A stretch of 15,505 nucleotides of DNA from NCBI GenBank assembly GCA_905221605.1, contig CAJNDS010002114.1:651974-667478 (forward strand). Reading direction: 5' to 3'. The stretch is from Symbiodinium natans (lineage: Eukaryota; Sar; Dinophyceae; Suessiales; Symbiodiniaceae). The notes beneath the pieces are model-generated. The model did not search any database. It was not told the origin of the DNA and was given only the letters and a program-made list of their open reading frames with translations. The translations under genes and the position numbers were made by a program. Shown here piece by piece: positions 7,541-15,037 of this stretch. Numbering within the stretch: the first letter of the stretch is position 1; each line of letters begins with the position of its first letter.

Positions 7541-7844
7541 TTGTACAGAGAAACACCATGATGAATGCAAGATGCCGTAACAGATGGCTGTAGCGATGTC
7601 GATAGCTCTACGACCTGTTTTCATGTTTTACGTTTTCGCTTTCTACTTATCTGATTTTGCACTCTTCTGATCGAGTGAAGGGTGCACTGGTGCACCATTC
7701 TCTTGACAAGTTGAGTAGGCCGCAAGTTTGCAGCTAGTCGTAGCGGGAGTTGCCCATGTGGTTCTAGTGCTCTTGAAGCACCGGTGCAATGCGCTGCCAC
7801 GTACCTGACGCTAAGCTGAGAGACCGGCTGCGATTGGAATGAAA
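7541..7844. other. Unique stretch, no gene seen
   Basis: No open frame of note. The only structure is the palindrome at 7681-7696, where GGTGCAC and GTGCACC arms are separated by two bases. Confidence 0.6.
7681..7696. repeat. 16-bp near-perfect palindrome
   Basis: GGTGCAC-TG-GTGCACC has perfect 7-bp arms. It could be a protein-binding dyad or chance; nothing nearby identifies it as a promoter element. Confidence 0.5.
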
Positions 7845-7939
7845 TAGCAGTAGTAGCAGTAGTAGCAGTAGTAGCAGTAGTAGCAGTAGTAGCAGTAGTA
7901 GCAGTAGTAGCAGTAGTAGCAGTAGTAGCAGTAGTAGCA

Positions 7940-8028
<89 letters not shown>

Positions 8029-8154
8029 CGTAGTCGTAGTAGTCGTAGTAGTCGTAGTAGTAGTAGTAGTAGTAGAAGAAGTAGCAGTAGGTGTAGTAGT
8101 AGTAGTAGCAGTAGCACTAGCAGTAGCAGTAGTAGTAACAGTAGTAGAGTTGTC

Positions 8155-8224
<70 letters not shown>

Positions 8225-8421
8225 CAGTAGTAGTAGTAGTAGTAGTAGTGGTAGTAGTAGAGGTGTAGTGGTAGTAGTGGTAGAGTGGTAGTAGTGGTAG
8301 TAGTGGTAGTAGTGGTAGTAGTGGTAGTAGTGGTAGTAGTGGTAGTAGTGGTAGTAGTGGTAGTAGTGGTGGTAGTAGTAGTAGCAGTAGCAGTAGCAGT
8401 AGCAGTAGCAGTAGCAGTAGC

Positions 8422-8492
<71 letters not shown>
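7845..8492 (+). repeat. TAG satellite block 3 (mosaic)
   Basis: About 650 bp built from several related units in order: (TAGCAGTAG)n at the left, pure (TAG)n, a patch with TCG and GAA variants, (TAG)n, a 9-bp (GTAGTAGTG)n array at about 8269-8370, a 6-bp (CAGTAG)n array at about 8381-8430, and (TAG)n again. Orientation matches blocks 1 and 2. The long Leu, Val, Tyr and His runs in its open frames are translation artefacts. Confidence 0.97.
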
Positions 8493-8976
8493 CCGGAACA
8501 TGGAGCCAGAGCTCTCTGAAACGTGGTCCAGGTCTTCTGTGGAAGACAGGGGCTGCGACTGTAGAGTTTAGGGAGCGTATGGGAGCGTAAGGTCTCGGGC
8601 TCTAGCTTGTGAAATGACATGATGAAAGGCTCGAGGGCAAGTTATCTTCAGTTGCAAGCTTTTGGAGGTCAGCTCCATTTTTCAAGTGCCTGCCGATTTG
8701 TTGTGGAGTGGGGCTTGGGGGAGTTGAAATGAGGTGCCTGCTTCAGGCGTCAGGGGCTCTTGGCTTCTGTTCCAAATTCGAGACGAACTGGTCATTGCCT
8801 TGTGTCAGGTGCAGCAAAGAACTGTCGTCCACATCAGGACTGCACCAACCCCAGGCCCCCAGAACCCGAAATTCTCGGTATGCTGAAGCTTGGGGGGAAG
8901 TCTATGTTTGCAGATCACCAGGTCTGAAATGTTGCAGCTTGTCTAAAAGTGACGCCTCAACGGTGTCCTCCCGCAG
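8493..8976. other. Stretch with no supported gene
   Basis: A 108-codon + frame at 8708-9034 covers part of this stretch but has no recognisable motif, and a better splice-bounded frame overlaps its end. Otherwise nothing is seen. Confidence 0.5.
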
Positions 8977-9030
8977 GAGGAGTGCAGACGCATCCACAAA
9001 GCTTTGGAGCACAAGACCATGCGGCCCTCG
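8977..9030 (+). CDS. Candidate short exon (unknown protein)
   Basis: A pyrimidine-rich tract, GTGTCCTCCCGCAG, ends at 8976 and is followed by G, an AG|G acceptor. The frame then reads E-E-C-R-R-I-H-K-A-L-E-H-K-T-M-R-P-S and reaches a GTGATG donor at 9031. Length is 54 bp, phase 0 at both ends. The helical, charged character looks like protein. Without splicing the frame would continue ten more codons to TAG at 9061. The phase fits the next candidate exon at 9439. Confidence 0.25.
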
Positions 9031-9438
9031 GTGATGATGTGTCCCCTGCAGGATGCGGCATAGTGGGGGTTAGGCCGGGATGCCCTCGGCGTTTTGGAGT
9101 TCAAGCTTAGCAAGGACTGGCATTGGACCTGAAAGAGTATGTCGCCCACTAAAACAAGAACCATGCGCCTTATGCCTAAAGCGCTTTTGATGCCCCACGC
9201 GTCACCCTGCAACCCAAACCATTTAACGCCTAAAGGCTACACCTCGATGTACACTCTAACTACAGTATTAGCTTTAGACCCTGAAGCAAGACCCTCCCGC
9301 TAGTTGGAGAATAAACGCCAGCATTTGCCCATGAATGAGGAGTTCAGGTTTGTAGGTTCTTCGTAGACACTGCTGTTGCTGGAGCTCCTGAACGCTCGGC
9401 CCTCGTTCAGCTTCCCTAGCTGTATCTCTTTCTGCAAG

Positions 9439-9555
9439 GACAGGGTTTTCATTCACTACAGTGATGGCGATGCGTGGGAGCGCTGCTGTATCCAGGACCC
9501 GTCGAGTTTTGTTCAAGGTTTGCGGTCTGCAGTTCAGAATCCGAAAGAGACCAAG
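9439..9555 (+). CDS. Candidate exon (unknown; Tudor/chromo-barrel-like texture)
   Basis: The acceptor CTGTATCTCTTTCTGCAAG|G has a good pyrimidine tract. The exon is 117 bp, 39 codons, phase 0 at both ends, and is closed by a strong donor AAG|GTAGAA at 9556. It reads D-R-V-F-I-H-Y-S-D-G-D-A-W-E-R-C and continues with charged and polar residues. The V-x-I-H-Y-x-D-G-x-x-W-E pattern is reminiscent of Tudor-knot or chromo-barrel strands, but it is too short to assign. The open frame continues beyond the donor into telomere-like DNA at 9677, which supports splicing at 9556. Confidence 0.38.
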
Positions 9556-9676
9556 GTAGAATCTCGGAACCCCAGCCCATCAGAGTTTTATACTCCAGGA
9601 GGGTTCAAAACAAGATCAAGTGACCGACCTCCTCAGGCATTCCGAAACCACGTTAGAGCCCCATTCTTAGGGAGAA

Positions 9677-9706
9677 TAGGGTTTAGGGTTCAGGGGTTTA
9701 GGGTTA
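9677..9706 (+). repeat. Degenerate TTTAGGG telomere-like tract
   Basis: TAGGGTTTAGGGTTCAGGGG followed by TTTAGGGTTA: about four imperfect units of the plant-type telomere repeat. It is internal, short and flanked by unique DNA on both sides, so it is not a chromosome end. Confidence 0.85.
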
Positions 9707-9865
9707 AGTCCTGCTTTGCTCCTACTCGAAGATCGCTGGAGGATTTGTGGGCATCGGCTACTATCAGAGACTGCACTGGGCTAGAGTCTTTGTCTTAGAC
9801 GGTTCAGTACAACTCAACGGCGCGGACCTCTCAAACATCATCACGAAGATCAAGGTGACTTGTAG

Positions 9866-10078
9866 AGAGATGCTCAGCGCGCAGCACTTCAGCAAGCTGC
9901 TCGTAAGCTCCGTCTGGCCCAAAAGAATCAGGCCCTTGCCAAGGAGGGGCGATTGGTGGCAATCCTCATGGAGCTCATGAAGTGCCCGTACTTCGCACGA
10001 GAGCTTCGGTGGGCAACTCCAGCCGCTCGCAAGAGTGAGCTTCAATCCTTGCCCACCTTAGCTGCTAAGCAGAACACG
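9866..10078 (+). CDS. Candidate exon (unknown, helical and basic)
   Basis: Frame 2 is open after TAG at 9863-9865 and reads R-D-A-Q-R-A-A-L-Q-Q-A-A-R-K-L-R-L-A-Q-K, then on to A-L-A-K-E-G-R-L-V-A-I-L-M-E-L-M-K, C-P-Y-F-A-R-E-L-R-W and L-P-T-L-A-A-K-Q. This is an Ala/Gln/Lys/Arg-rich helical stretch followed by an amphipathic segment. The exact acceptor is unclear (after 9865, at CAG 9876, or at ATCAG|G near 9929), but all these choices keep phase 0. A GTCAGG donor follows at 10079. A nearby + frame at 9800-9854 (containing V-Q-L-N-G-A-D-L-S) ends in a good AAG|GTGACT donor and may be another exon or a frameshifted part of the same one. Confidence 0.35.
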
Positions 10079-10363
10079 GTCAGGGCGATGCAAATGTTAC
10101 CCTGCAATTTGCAGTACTTTTGTGAGCATAACATCTCGTGCATGTTGATCGCCTGTAGCTCCAAGCCCTGGCAAAGTAGGCCTTTGGTGGCTGACCTGCA
10201 ACTTGCAACTTCAAAAATACCTGGCTGTGCGCACCCACATGCGCTTCTGTATGTATGCCCTGAGCAGTGCGAGGGCTTCTGTTCTGTTCGTAGTCGTCTT
10301 GGAACCCAGTAGCCAGAGCCGCAAGTCCCACATCCTGCCCACATGCTTAAACCACATATCCAC

Positions 10364-10404
10364 AAACCCTCAAACCCCCTAAATCCCTAAACCTCTAAAA
10401 CCCT

Positions 10405-10437
<33 letters not shown>

Positions 10438-10438
10438 A
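10364..10438. repeat. CCCTAAA-like tract followed by C20 and A11
   Basis: Six imperfect CCCTAAA-type units at 10364-10407 run directly into 20 consecutive C (10408-10427) and 11 A (10428-10438), then more A-rich sequence. On the - strand this is TTTAGGG-like DNA next to G20, which could fold as a G-quadruplex. Such homopolymers are also prone to assembly and sequencing error. Confidence 0.85.
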
Positions 10439-10464
10439 TAACAAACACAAAAAAAAACCCTTGA

Positions 10465-10581
10465 GTGCGTCCGAGCGACCTTGAGGAGAACATCTTCAAC
10501 GGGGATCTCAGTGCAAAGTGCGAGGCGCTGTACGAGAAACCGGCTCCCCGGAAGCTCAGAGGGTTACGGTCCAGGGTTTGA
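10465..10581 (+). CDS. Coding-like island between telomere-like tracts
   Basis: The frame is open from a TGA at 10462-10464 to a TGA at 10579-10581 and has no ATG. The centre reads D-L-E-E-N-I-F-N-G-D-L-S-A-K-C-E-A-L-Y-E, then K-P-A-P-R-K-L-R, which looks like protein. A possible AG|G acceptor is at 10484-10486 (CTTGAG|GAGAAC), but it lacks a pyrimidine tract. The 3' boundary runs into TTTAGGG-like repeats. It could be an exon of the candidate + strand gene or a gene fragment. Confidence 0.25.
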   Translation: MRPSDLEENIFNGDLSAKCEALYEKPAPRKLRGLRSRV

Positions 10582-10648
10582 GGTTCAGGGTAGGGTTTAG
10601 GGTTTCGGGTTTAGGGTTCAGGGTTTATTTAGGGTTTAGGGTTTGGGT
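10573..10648 (+). repeat. TTTAGGG-like tract
   Basis: About ten imperfect TTTAGGG units, including GGGTTTCGGG, TTCAGGG and TTTATTTAGGG variants. It lies about 130 bp downstream of the CCCTAAA-oriented tract and in the opposite orientation. Confidence 0.88.
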
Positions 10649-10650
10649 TG

Positions 10651-10785
10651 TTCGAGTTGTCTGAGTTGCGTGAGCTGTTTAAGGCTTTAGAGACGGTACG
10701 GGACTTGGTGGTTATGTGCGAGGCAGATACTGCATCTGATCTTGGGGACTTCGGGATGGGCTTTCGAGTTGCTTGTGGGTTCTAG
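10651..10785 (+). CDS. Coding-like island (unknown)
   Basis: In frame with the island at 10465, this frame reads F-E-L-S-E-L-R-E-L-F-K-A-L-E-T-V-R-D-L-V, then V-M-C-E-A-D-T-A-S-D-L-G-D-F-G-M-G, and ends at TAG 10783-10785. It looks like an amphipathic helix followed by an acidic turn. The first bases form a GAGTTG simple repeat, so part of the helix signal may be low complexity. No clear acceptor is visible, since the telomere-like tract abuts it on the left. Confidence 0.22.
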   Translation, partial: FELSELRELFKALETVRDLVVMCEADTASDLGDFGMGFRVACGF

Positions 10786-11260
10786 GGCTCAGGGATTTGA
10801 GGCTCCGGTTTCGGGATGTCCTGGGTTAATTAGGGGATGGGATCGTTCACAAACATACCAACTTCTACATGCGTACTACACAGGCCCATCGCAAAGTGTG
10901 CAAAGGAGGGGTATGTAGAACATCATTGCAAAATTGTCGTCCTAGACCTAAACTAAGCGTGGCTACAGCGTTATACTGGGGCAAGCATGGGACAGTCTGG
11001 CATTTGCTCTGGCCTTCTCGTGCATGCCTTGTCATGGTGCTCAGGGGTGTTCAAGGCTGAAGTACTGGTGAGCGGGCAAGAGGGCAAGACTGAGTAAGGG
11101 ATTTATGGAGTGAGCGGGTATTTGCCTGAAGTCTTTGATCCCTAATGTGCCTGAGCTGCCTTAACTTCAGGGACACTTTAACTTCGACCTTGCTCCGAAA
11201 ACCTCCCTTGCTCCTAAACTCAAATAAGAGCAGCAGAAGCCTCAGCCCAGACATCTGCAG
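10786..11260. other. Stretch with no supported gene
   Basis: Only short frames, none with protein-like texture, and a few isolated GGGTTAATTAGGGG-like remnants near 10822. Nothing else is seen. Confidence 0.5.
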
Positions 11261-11339
11261 AAGGTCCCTGTTATGGAGCCGCCAGAGCCCCCAGATCCGG
11301 TACCCGTCACCAAGATGGAGAAGACGCTTGGGATCGGAC
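11261..11339 (+). CDS. Candidate exon, proline-rich (unknown)
   Basis: After ACATCTGCAG at 11260 the frame reads K-V-P-V-M-E-P-P-E-P-P-D-P-V-P-V-T-K-M-E, then K-T-L-G-I-G-H-G, and reaches a stop shortly after a possible GG|GTGACA donor near 11340. The overlapping frame 3 continues with M-G-D-K-K-Y-T-E-R-L-R-L-N-A-F-E-D-S-L to a stop at 11397-11399. Two protein-like frames meeting end to end suggest either a frameshift or an unresolved splice. Confidence 0.22.
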
Positions 11340-11431
11340 ATGGGTGACAAGAAGTACACGGAGAGGCTGCGGTTGAACGCTTTCGAGGATAGTCTCTGAA
11401 AAGATAACAGGTATTTCTTCTATCACACCAG

Positions 11432-11527
11432 CAAGCCGAGGATCATGGCTGTGGCAAAGCCACCCGGCATGCATTGATTGAGCTCAAAGACATCCTGAAG
11501 TTTTCGGACCGGACAGGTGCTTACGGG
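11432..11527 (+). CDS. Candidate exon (unknown)
   Basis: The acceptor ATTTCTTCTATCACACCAG ends at 11431, and the donor GG|GTAAGC follows at 11528. The 96-bp, 32-codon segment has phase 0 at both ends. It reads Q-A-E-D-H-G-C-G-K-A-T-R-H-A-L-I-E-L-K, then D-I-L-K-F-S-D-R-T-G-A-Y-G, a plausible helical protein segment. A - strand frame over the same bases is also open and contains the 14-residue repeat noted next to it, so strand is not certain. Confidence 0.32.
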
Positions 11528-11949
11528 GTAAGCCTCTGCGCGGAATCTCTGGGGGCGGGCACTCCATTGATACTCTGGCAGGCTTCTCTGTGGGGGGTGG
11601 GCACTCCAAAGATACTCGGCGGGGCTCAATAGAAGTACCTGTCAGAGAACGGCAGGATGGCTCCAACATCAGGTAGCTGTAGGGTGGGGATTTTCGGAGC
11701 TACTAATATAGTTTGGTGGGTATTATCTGGGTTTTGTTTCAAACGCGGATCTGGATTTTGCTTGTTCTCCTCCCAGTGTGCCTTTATGCTCCCTATCGCG
11801 CCCCCCTTTCCACCTTATCCGCCTCACCCATCCCTAAATTCCCCTCCCTCCACTCACACTGACATCGCATAGTCGCACCACGCACCACCTGCAGCATTCA
11901 CAAGACTCAACCGCGCCCACACCTACACATCCACTCCATGTCACCCCAC
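11528..11949. other. Non-coding stretch (possible intron and intergenic)
   Basis: Apart from the 42-bp duplication, this stretch holds a T/G-rich patch near 11700-11765 and C-rich, CA-rich sequence from about 11800 on. No gene is supported. Confidence 0.45.
11546..11629. repeat. 42-bp tandem duplication
   Basis: Two imperfect 42-bp copies share GGGCACTCCA and GATACTC, offset by exactly 42 bp. As 42 is a multiple of three, the duplication gives two 14-residue units on the - strand (E-Y-x-W-S-A-x-P). Both strands remain open, so coding status is undecided. Confidence 0.7.
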
Positions 11950-11982
11950 CCACCACCACCACCACCACCACCACCACCACCA
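11950..11982 (+). repeat. (CCA)11 microsatellite
   Basis: Eleven perfect CCA units inside a longer C/A-rich, G-poor region (about 11800-12045). It produces Pro, His or Thr runs on + and Gly or Val runs on - in the open frames, which are not evidence of coding. Confidence 0.95.
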
Positions 11983-12052
11983 CACCATCCACAACACCCA
12001 AACCATGCAAACCAACCACACCTCACACCACCAACACCAATCCAGTCTGTGA

Positions 12053-12298
12053 CGAGAAGGTCTCTCGAACTTGGCAGGTGGGCCTCAGGCTTCTTTTGGC
12101 GACATAGTCTTACAACAGCGCCGTGCTTTTTGCAACAACCTCCCTTTGCGACAAACCCTTTCTTGCAACGAGCTCCCACCTCCATGCACAAGCAACAGTA
12201 GTAGCGCTTCAGTTGGCCTCTCAGACCAAATGCGCAAGCATCCAACACTCCAGTTGGCTGAATTGCGTCAGCATAAGCAAGTAGCACACTCCCCCTAG
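12053..12298. other. Ambiguous coding-like stretch, strand unresolved
   Basis: The + frame is open from after TGA 12050 to TAG 12296-12298 and reads for example S-F-G-D-I-V-L-Q-Q-R-R-A-F-C-N-N-L-P. The - frame, from an ATG-type start near 12287, gives a Cys-rich, basic segment (Y-Y-C-C-L-C-M-E-V-G-A-R-C-K-K-G-F). Neither has a recognised domain nor decisive splice signals, and only one can be real. It may also be neither. Confidence 0.18.
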
Positions 12299-12816
12299 AC
12301 CCTAAGTTGTGAGCATGGGCAAATCAACAACACTTAAGTTAACTTTCCGTTGCAGTGTCATTCATCAGCGTAGGCAATGAGCAGCCCGGAAGACCAGTCC
12401 ATCAGCGCCAGCCAATACCCCCCTCTAAGATGATAGGTACTAGTGCTGGGACCTGGAACAGAGAAACTTAGGAATACGGCGCCAGCACTCATACAAACCC
12501 TAGAGTAACCTAGCCCAATCACGGCCTTCTCTCTAGATGATTTTCGGATCTAACTCTGCTAGCCTGCAGACAGGCTTGTCGCGCGGATCTCCAAAGAGAT
12601 TGCATTGGACACTCGCTCGCAACAAAGTGTTAAAGTGCAAGCGTACGTGTACGGATATGAGTATGTGTAAGTGTAAGTGTAAGTATGTGCATGCCCGTGT
12701 GGTTTGTCTTGTTGCGGGAAAGTTCTATAGGGGTCAGGGCTCATGGGATTTGGAGGTCAAGGTTGGAAATGGGACAAGTGTTCGTGTTTAAGGTTTGGGG
12801 GTCTACTTGGCATGCT
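12299..12816. other. Stretch with no firm gene; possible acceptor at 12536
   Basis: A good pyrimidine tract and acceptor, CGGCCTTCTCTCTAG, ends at 12536 and is followed directly by ATGATTTTCGG, opening a + frame to 12791. That frame soon enters a GTGTAA hexamer repeat at 12665-12682 (three copies) and loses protein character. I see no other structure. Confidence 0.35.
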
Positions 12817-12864
12817 GTTAAAATCCAAAGGACACGTGCACCAGACAAATGTTCTTCCCGCACG

Positions 12865-13725
12865 CTAAGTTCCGAAACTGAGCTTGCGCACTTGAAAGCC
12901 TACAGCTTGCCTGAACTTGCCATTTCTGTCGGCGCAACCCCCGGAACTCACAACTTCGGTGCTTCGTGAGGAGATAGCTGCGCGAGCCGGCTTCGGCGGT
13001 TGTGGCAAGGGCTGTTGCCCAGATTGACTTGTGGAAGTTTTCGACTTGAGGAAGTTGAGGAGCCCCGAAGTTGAGGGCTTGATTTCTTTGATTCCACGCC
13101 CAAATCTTCGACATCCTTCAACGTTCGCCCTCTGATTTGTCCTTGAGGAGGTGGAGAAGGCTTCTGTCCGTTTGCTATTGGTGGTTGAAGTTAGTTTTCT
13201 TCCTGTTCCAGCCTCGCTGATTTTTAACACAATGATTCGTGGCGTTGGGTTGTTGGATGGTTTTGGGGGAGTTAGTGTCACTTGCTTTTTGGCCTTGCTA
13301 TTTTGCGGATCACTGTGGCAAGAACACCTCGGTTTGAGAGGTGGCTTTTTGTTCTGCGCGGGCTCCTCGATTGAGCTTCGAGTGCTAGATATAAATGCTC
13401 CACGCACTGATCCCCAGCCCTTTGGACTCTCAAAGGCAAGCCCGATGGCTTTGTCCAGCCTGGGCCCATTTGCCTGTCCACGCCCCGCCGACGGGCCTTT
13501 TGCGTTCACATGGGGAGGCAGGAGGTTTGGGAGCGCTTGTACGTCACATGCTAGATCGTGAACCTGGGCTTCAGGAGGTGGAGTGCCAGGAGGTTTGAGT
13601 TTTCGGGGGAACTTGGAGTGCCAGGGAAAGCATCTGCACAGAATCGTAGGTCGATCCTGGGGTCCTGGAGCTTCAAGTTGTCTGGACTCCCAGCGTACAG
13701 TGGGAAGGGCAGCTAGAGCTTGCTC
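12865..13725 (-). CDS. Hypothetical basic, Ser/Pro-rich protein (C-terminal exon)
   Basis: The - strand is open for 286 codons, from just after a TAA at 13726-13728 down to TAG at 12865-12867. It is the longest frame in the window outside repeats. No ATG opens it; the exon start is probably internal, for example after a CTCCAAG acceptor near 13612. Composition is Lys/Arg-, Ser-, Thr- and Pro-rich with few aromatics, typical of a disordered region. Features from N to C: P-P-G-T-P-P-P-E-A-Q near 13575; D-K-A-I-G-L-A-F-E-S-P-K-G-W-G near 13440; K-K-P-P-L-K-P-R-C near 13330; a Pro/Thr-rich basic patch near 13260; and the motif S-G-L-L-N-F-L-K-S-K near 13050, which may be a short helical binding motif. 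No catalytic domain is recognised. All codon classes are used without simple repeats, which supports real coding. The + strand frame at 13151-13561 is its shadow. Confidence 0.55.
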   Translation of the reverse strand, partial: EQALAALPTVRWESRQLEAPGPQDRPTILCRCFPWHSKFPRKLKPPGTPPPEAQVHDLACDVQALPNLLPPHVNAKGPSAGRGQANGPRLDKAIGLAFESPKGWGSVRGAFISSTRSSIEEPAQNKKPPLKPRCSCHSDPQNSKAKKQVTLTPPKPSNNPTPRIIVLKISEAGTGRKLTSTTNSKRTEAFSTSSRTNQRANVEGCRRFGRGIKEIKPSTSGLLNFLKSKTSTSQSGQQPLPQPPKPARAAISSRSTEVVSSGGCADRNGKFRQAVGFQVRKLSFGT

Positions 13726-13728
13726 TTA

Positions 13729-14183
13729 GCTCGCCGCAGTGGAAAGCACACCCCCTTCAGCTTGAAACCCGTGCACACTGAGAGCTGCGTTGTGGCCCAA
13801 GCGCCCTGAGAGAGTCCGCGCTGCAGAGTTCTCATTTCACGACTCTACAGACATTAATGAATGTGTTCCGGCATGCGAGCGCTTGGGCAGCAGATGGCAC
13901 GGATGGGCCTTCATGTTTGCTCTGCATGGGCGCATCACGTCGCATCCAAAGAACCCTGGAACCTGACAAGGCCAGGGGAGCTATTTGCGCAGCGGCCGAT
14001 AGTGGGCGAAGCCGGATACAAGGCCCGCATGAGGGCTGGGCTGCCTTGCTATTGAGATTGGGGGATTAGATTGCACAGTGAATGCATCATGAATGCAAAG
14101 GGTTGCCAAATGGTTGAATTTGGTTCTTTGGCGCTCACCTGATGAGCAACGCTGCAGTCATGTAAAGCATAAAATTGGGCTGC
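13729..14183. other. Stretch with only small ORFs
   Basis: The + strand has two overlapping short frames. One is 13861-14055 (64 codons, ATG directly after a TGA, reading M-C-S-G-M-R-A-L-G-Q-Q-M-A-R-M-G). The other is 13857-14069 in another frame. Both have moderate protein texture, neither has a family signature, and they exclude each other. I do not call a gene. Confidence 0.4.
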
Positions 14184-14784
14184 TTAAACAGCCATAGTCG
14201 GCGTCTGTGGATGCTGGTTCTGAAACTTGCCACAGTCCGCTAGCTCCCCAAGTTCGACAAAGTAACGCAGATGGTCAATCCCGAAAACCGGAAGGTCGTT
14301 GAGCTGGCGCTTCCTGCTGCGCCGCTGCTTGTAGCCCTGAAGATTCCAAGACTCTCGGCCAATGGTTGGGACGAACGTTTGAGGTTTCAGAAGCATGCTT
14401 TTGATCGACACATTCAAACCTCGGGATGTTTTATTGATCCTCTGCATGGACTGCGTAGGTTCCTTTAGCAAGCTCCCGTGTTCATGCACTAGCAAAGGCC
14501 GATTTCTTGCCAAAGCTTGGAGAATCATGTCGATCATCCTCACCCTAGAGCAAAGCAACCCTGCATTTCTCGGACATGCAATTAGAGATGGTTCGCTGCA
14601 AGAACTCACGTTCTTGGGATTCATTTCGGGTGGGCGTGCGGTGTATGTTTTCGATTTGCGACTCTTTCCCTAGCTTCACACTGAGATGAAGCCCTTCATG
14701 GATGCTGTCTAGGGGGTTTCTGCGAAGATCAGGGTTGAGATTGATTTCTGCGTTGGCCATGGAGAGTTTTCTGGTCATGAACAT
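14184..14784 (-). pseudogene. Hypothetical gene in two overlapping frames (frameshift or unspliced)
   Basis: Two - strand frames overlap by 80 bp. The upstream one (14784-14545, 79 codons) begins M-F-M-T-R-K-L-S-M-A-N-A-E-I-N-L-N and is polar and charged throughout. The downstream one (14624-14184, 146 codons) contains M-I-D-M-I-L-Q-A-L-A-R-N-R-P-L-L-V-H-E, then a basic K-Q-R-R-S-R-K-R-Q patch and F-G-I-D-H-L-R-Y-F-V-E-L-G-E-L, and ends in TAA. Both look like protein outside the overlap. The likely explanations are one gene with a single frameshift, a small unresolved intron (GTGAGT and TTGCAG sequences lie in the overlap), or only one frame being real. The R-S-R-K-R run could be a nuclear localisation signal. 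No domain family is recognised. Confidence 0.4.
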
Positions 14785-14913
14785 GTACTACATCTGACCC
14801 ATAACGCCCAATATCTAACAACGTCCCCTGCCCTAAGTCGCCCAGGTGCCCGCAACGCTCGCGACTCACATTGCCTGCGCCAGTGGCCTGCAGCTGCCGT
14901 GAATTTTCTTTAG

Positions 14914-15037
14914 GCTTCGCATATCCGAATTCGACGCTATATCAACCCGAAACAGCACTTTCCAAGTAAGTCTTGATATTGCACAAGGTTATTTTCAAAC
15001 TACGACACTGCTAGTGGTCGTAGGCTTGCTGACGTGA
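14914..15037 (+). CDS. Candidate exon after strong AG|G acceptor (unknown)
   Basis: The acceptor GAATTTTCTTTAG|G ends at 14913, has a good pyrimidine tract and is followed by G. The frame then reads L-R-I-S-E-F-D-A-I-S-T-R-N-S-T-F-Q-V-S-L, then D-I-A-Q-G-Y-F-Q-T-T-T-L-L-V-V-V-G-L-L-T, to TGA at 15035-15037. The end is hydrophobic. A donor could lie at 15014 (CTA|GTGGTC) or 15017. It overlaps the start of the next frame, so only one splice arrangement can be right. Confidence 0.33.

Noticed and set aside
6846-7580. 244-codon + frame
   Set aside because: It crosses RNA-like hairpins and a 61-bp repeat that is read in different frames; no conserved protein character.
7764-8620. Leu-, Val- and His/Tyr-rich frames on both strands
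   Set aside because: They are produced by the simple repeats of TAG block 3, and composition follows the repeat unit exactly.
10364-10648. True telomere or chromosome end
   Set aside because: Units are degenerate, short and embedded in unique sequence on both sides.
11907-12019. Gly/Val-rich - strand frames
   Set aside because: They are translations of the (CCA)11 microsatellite and its CA-rich flanks.
13151-13561. 136-codon + frame
   Set aside because: It is antisense to the longer - strand frame, which has better protein texture.
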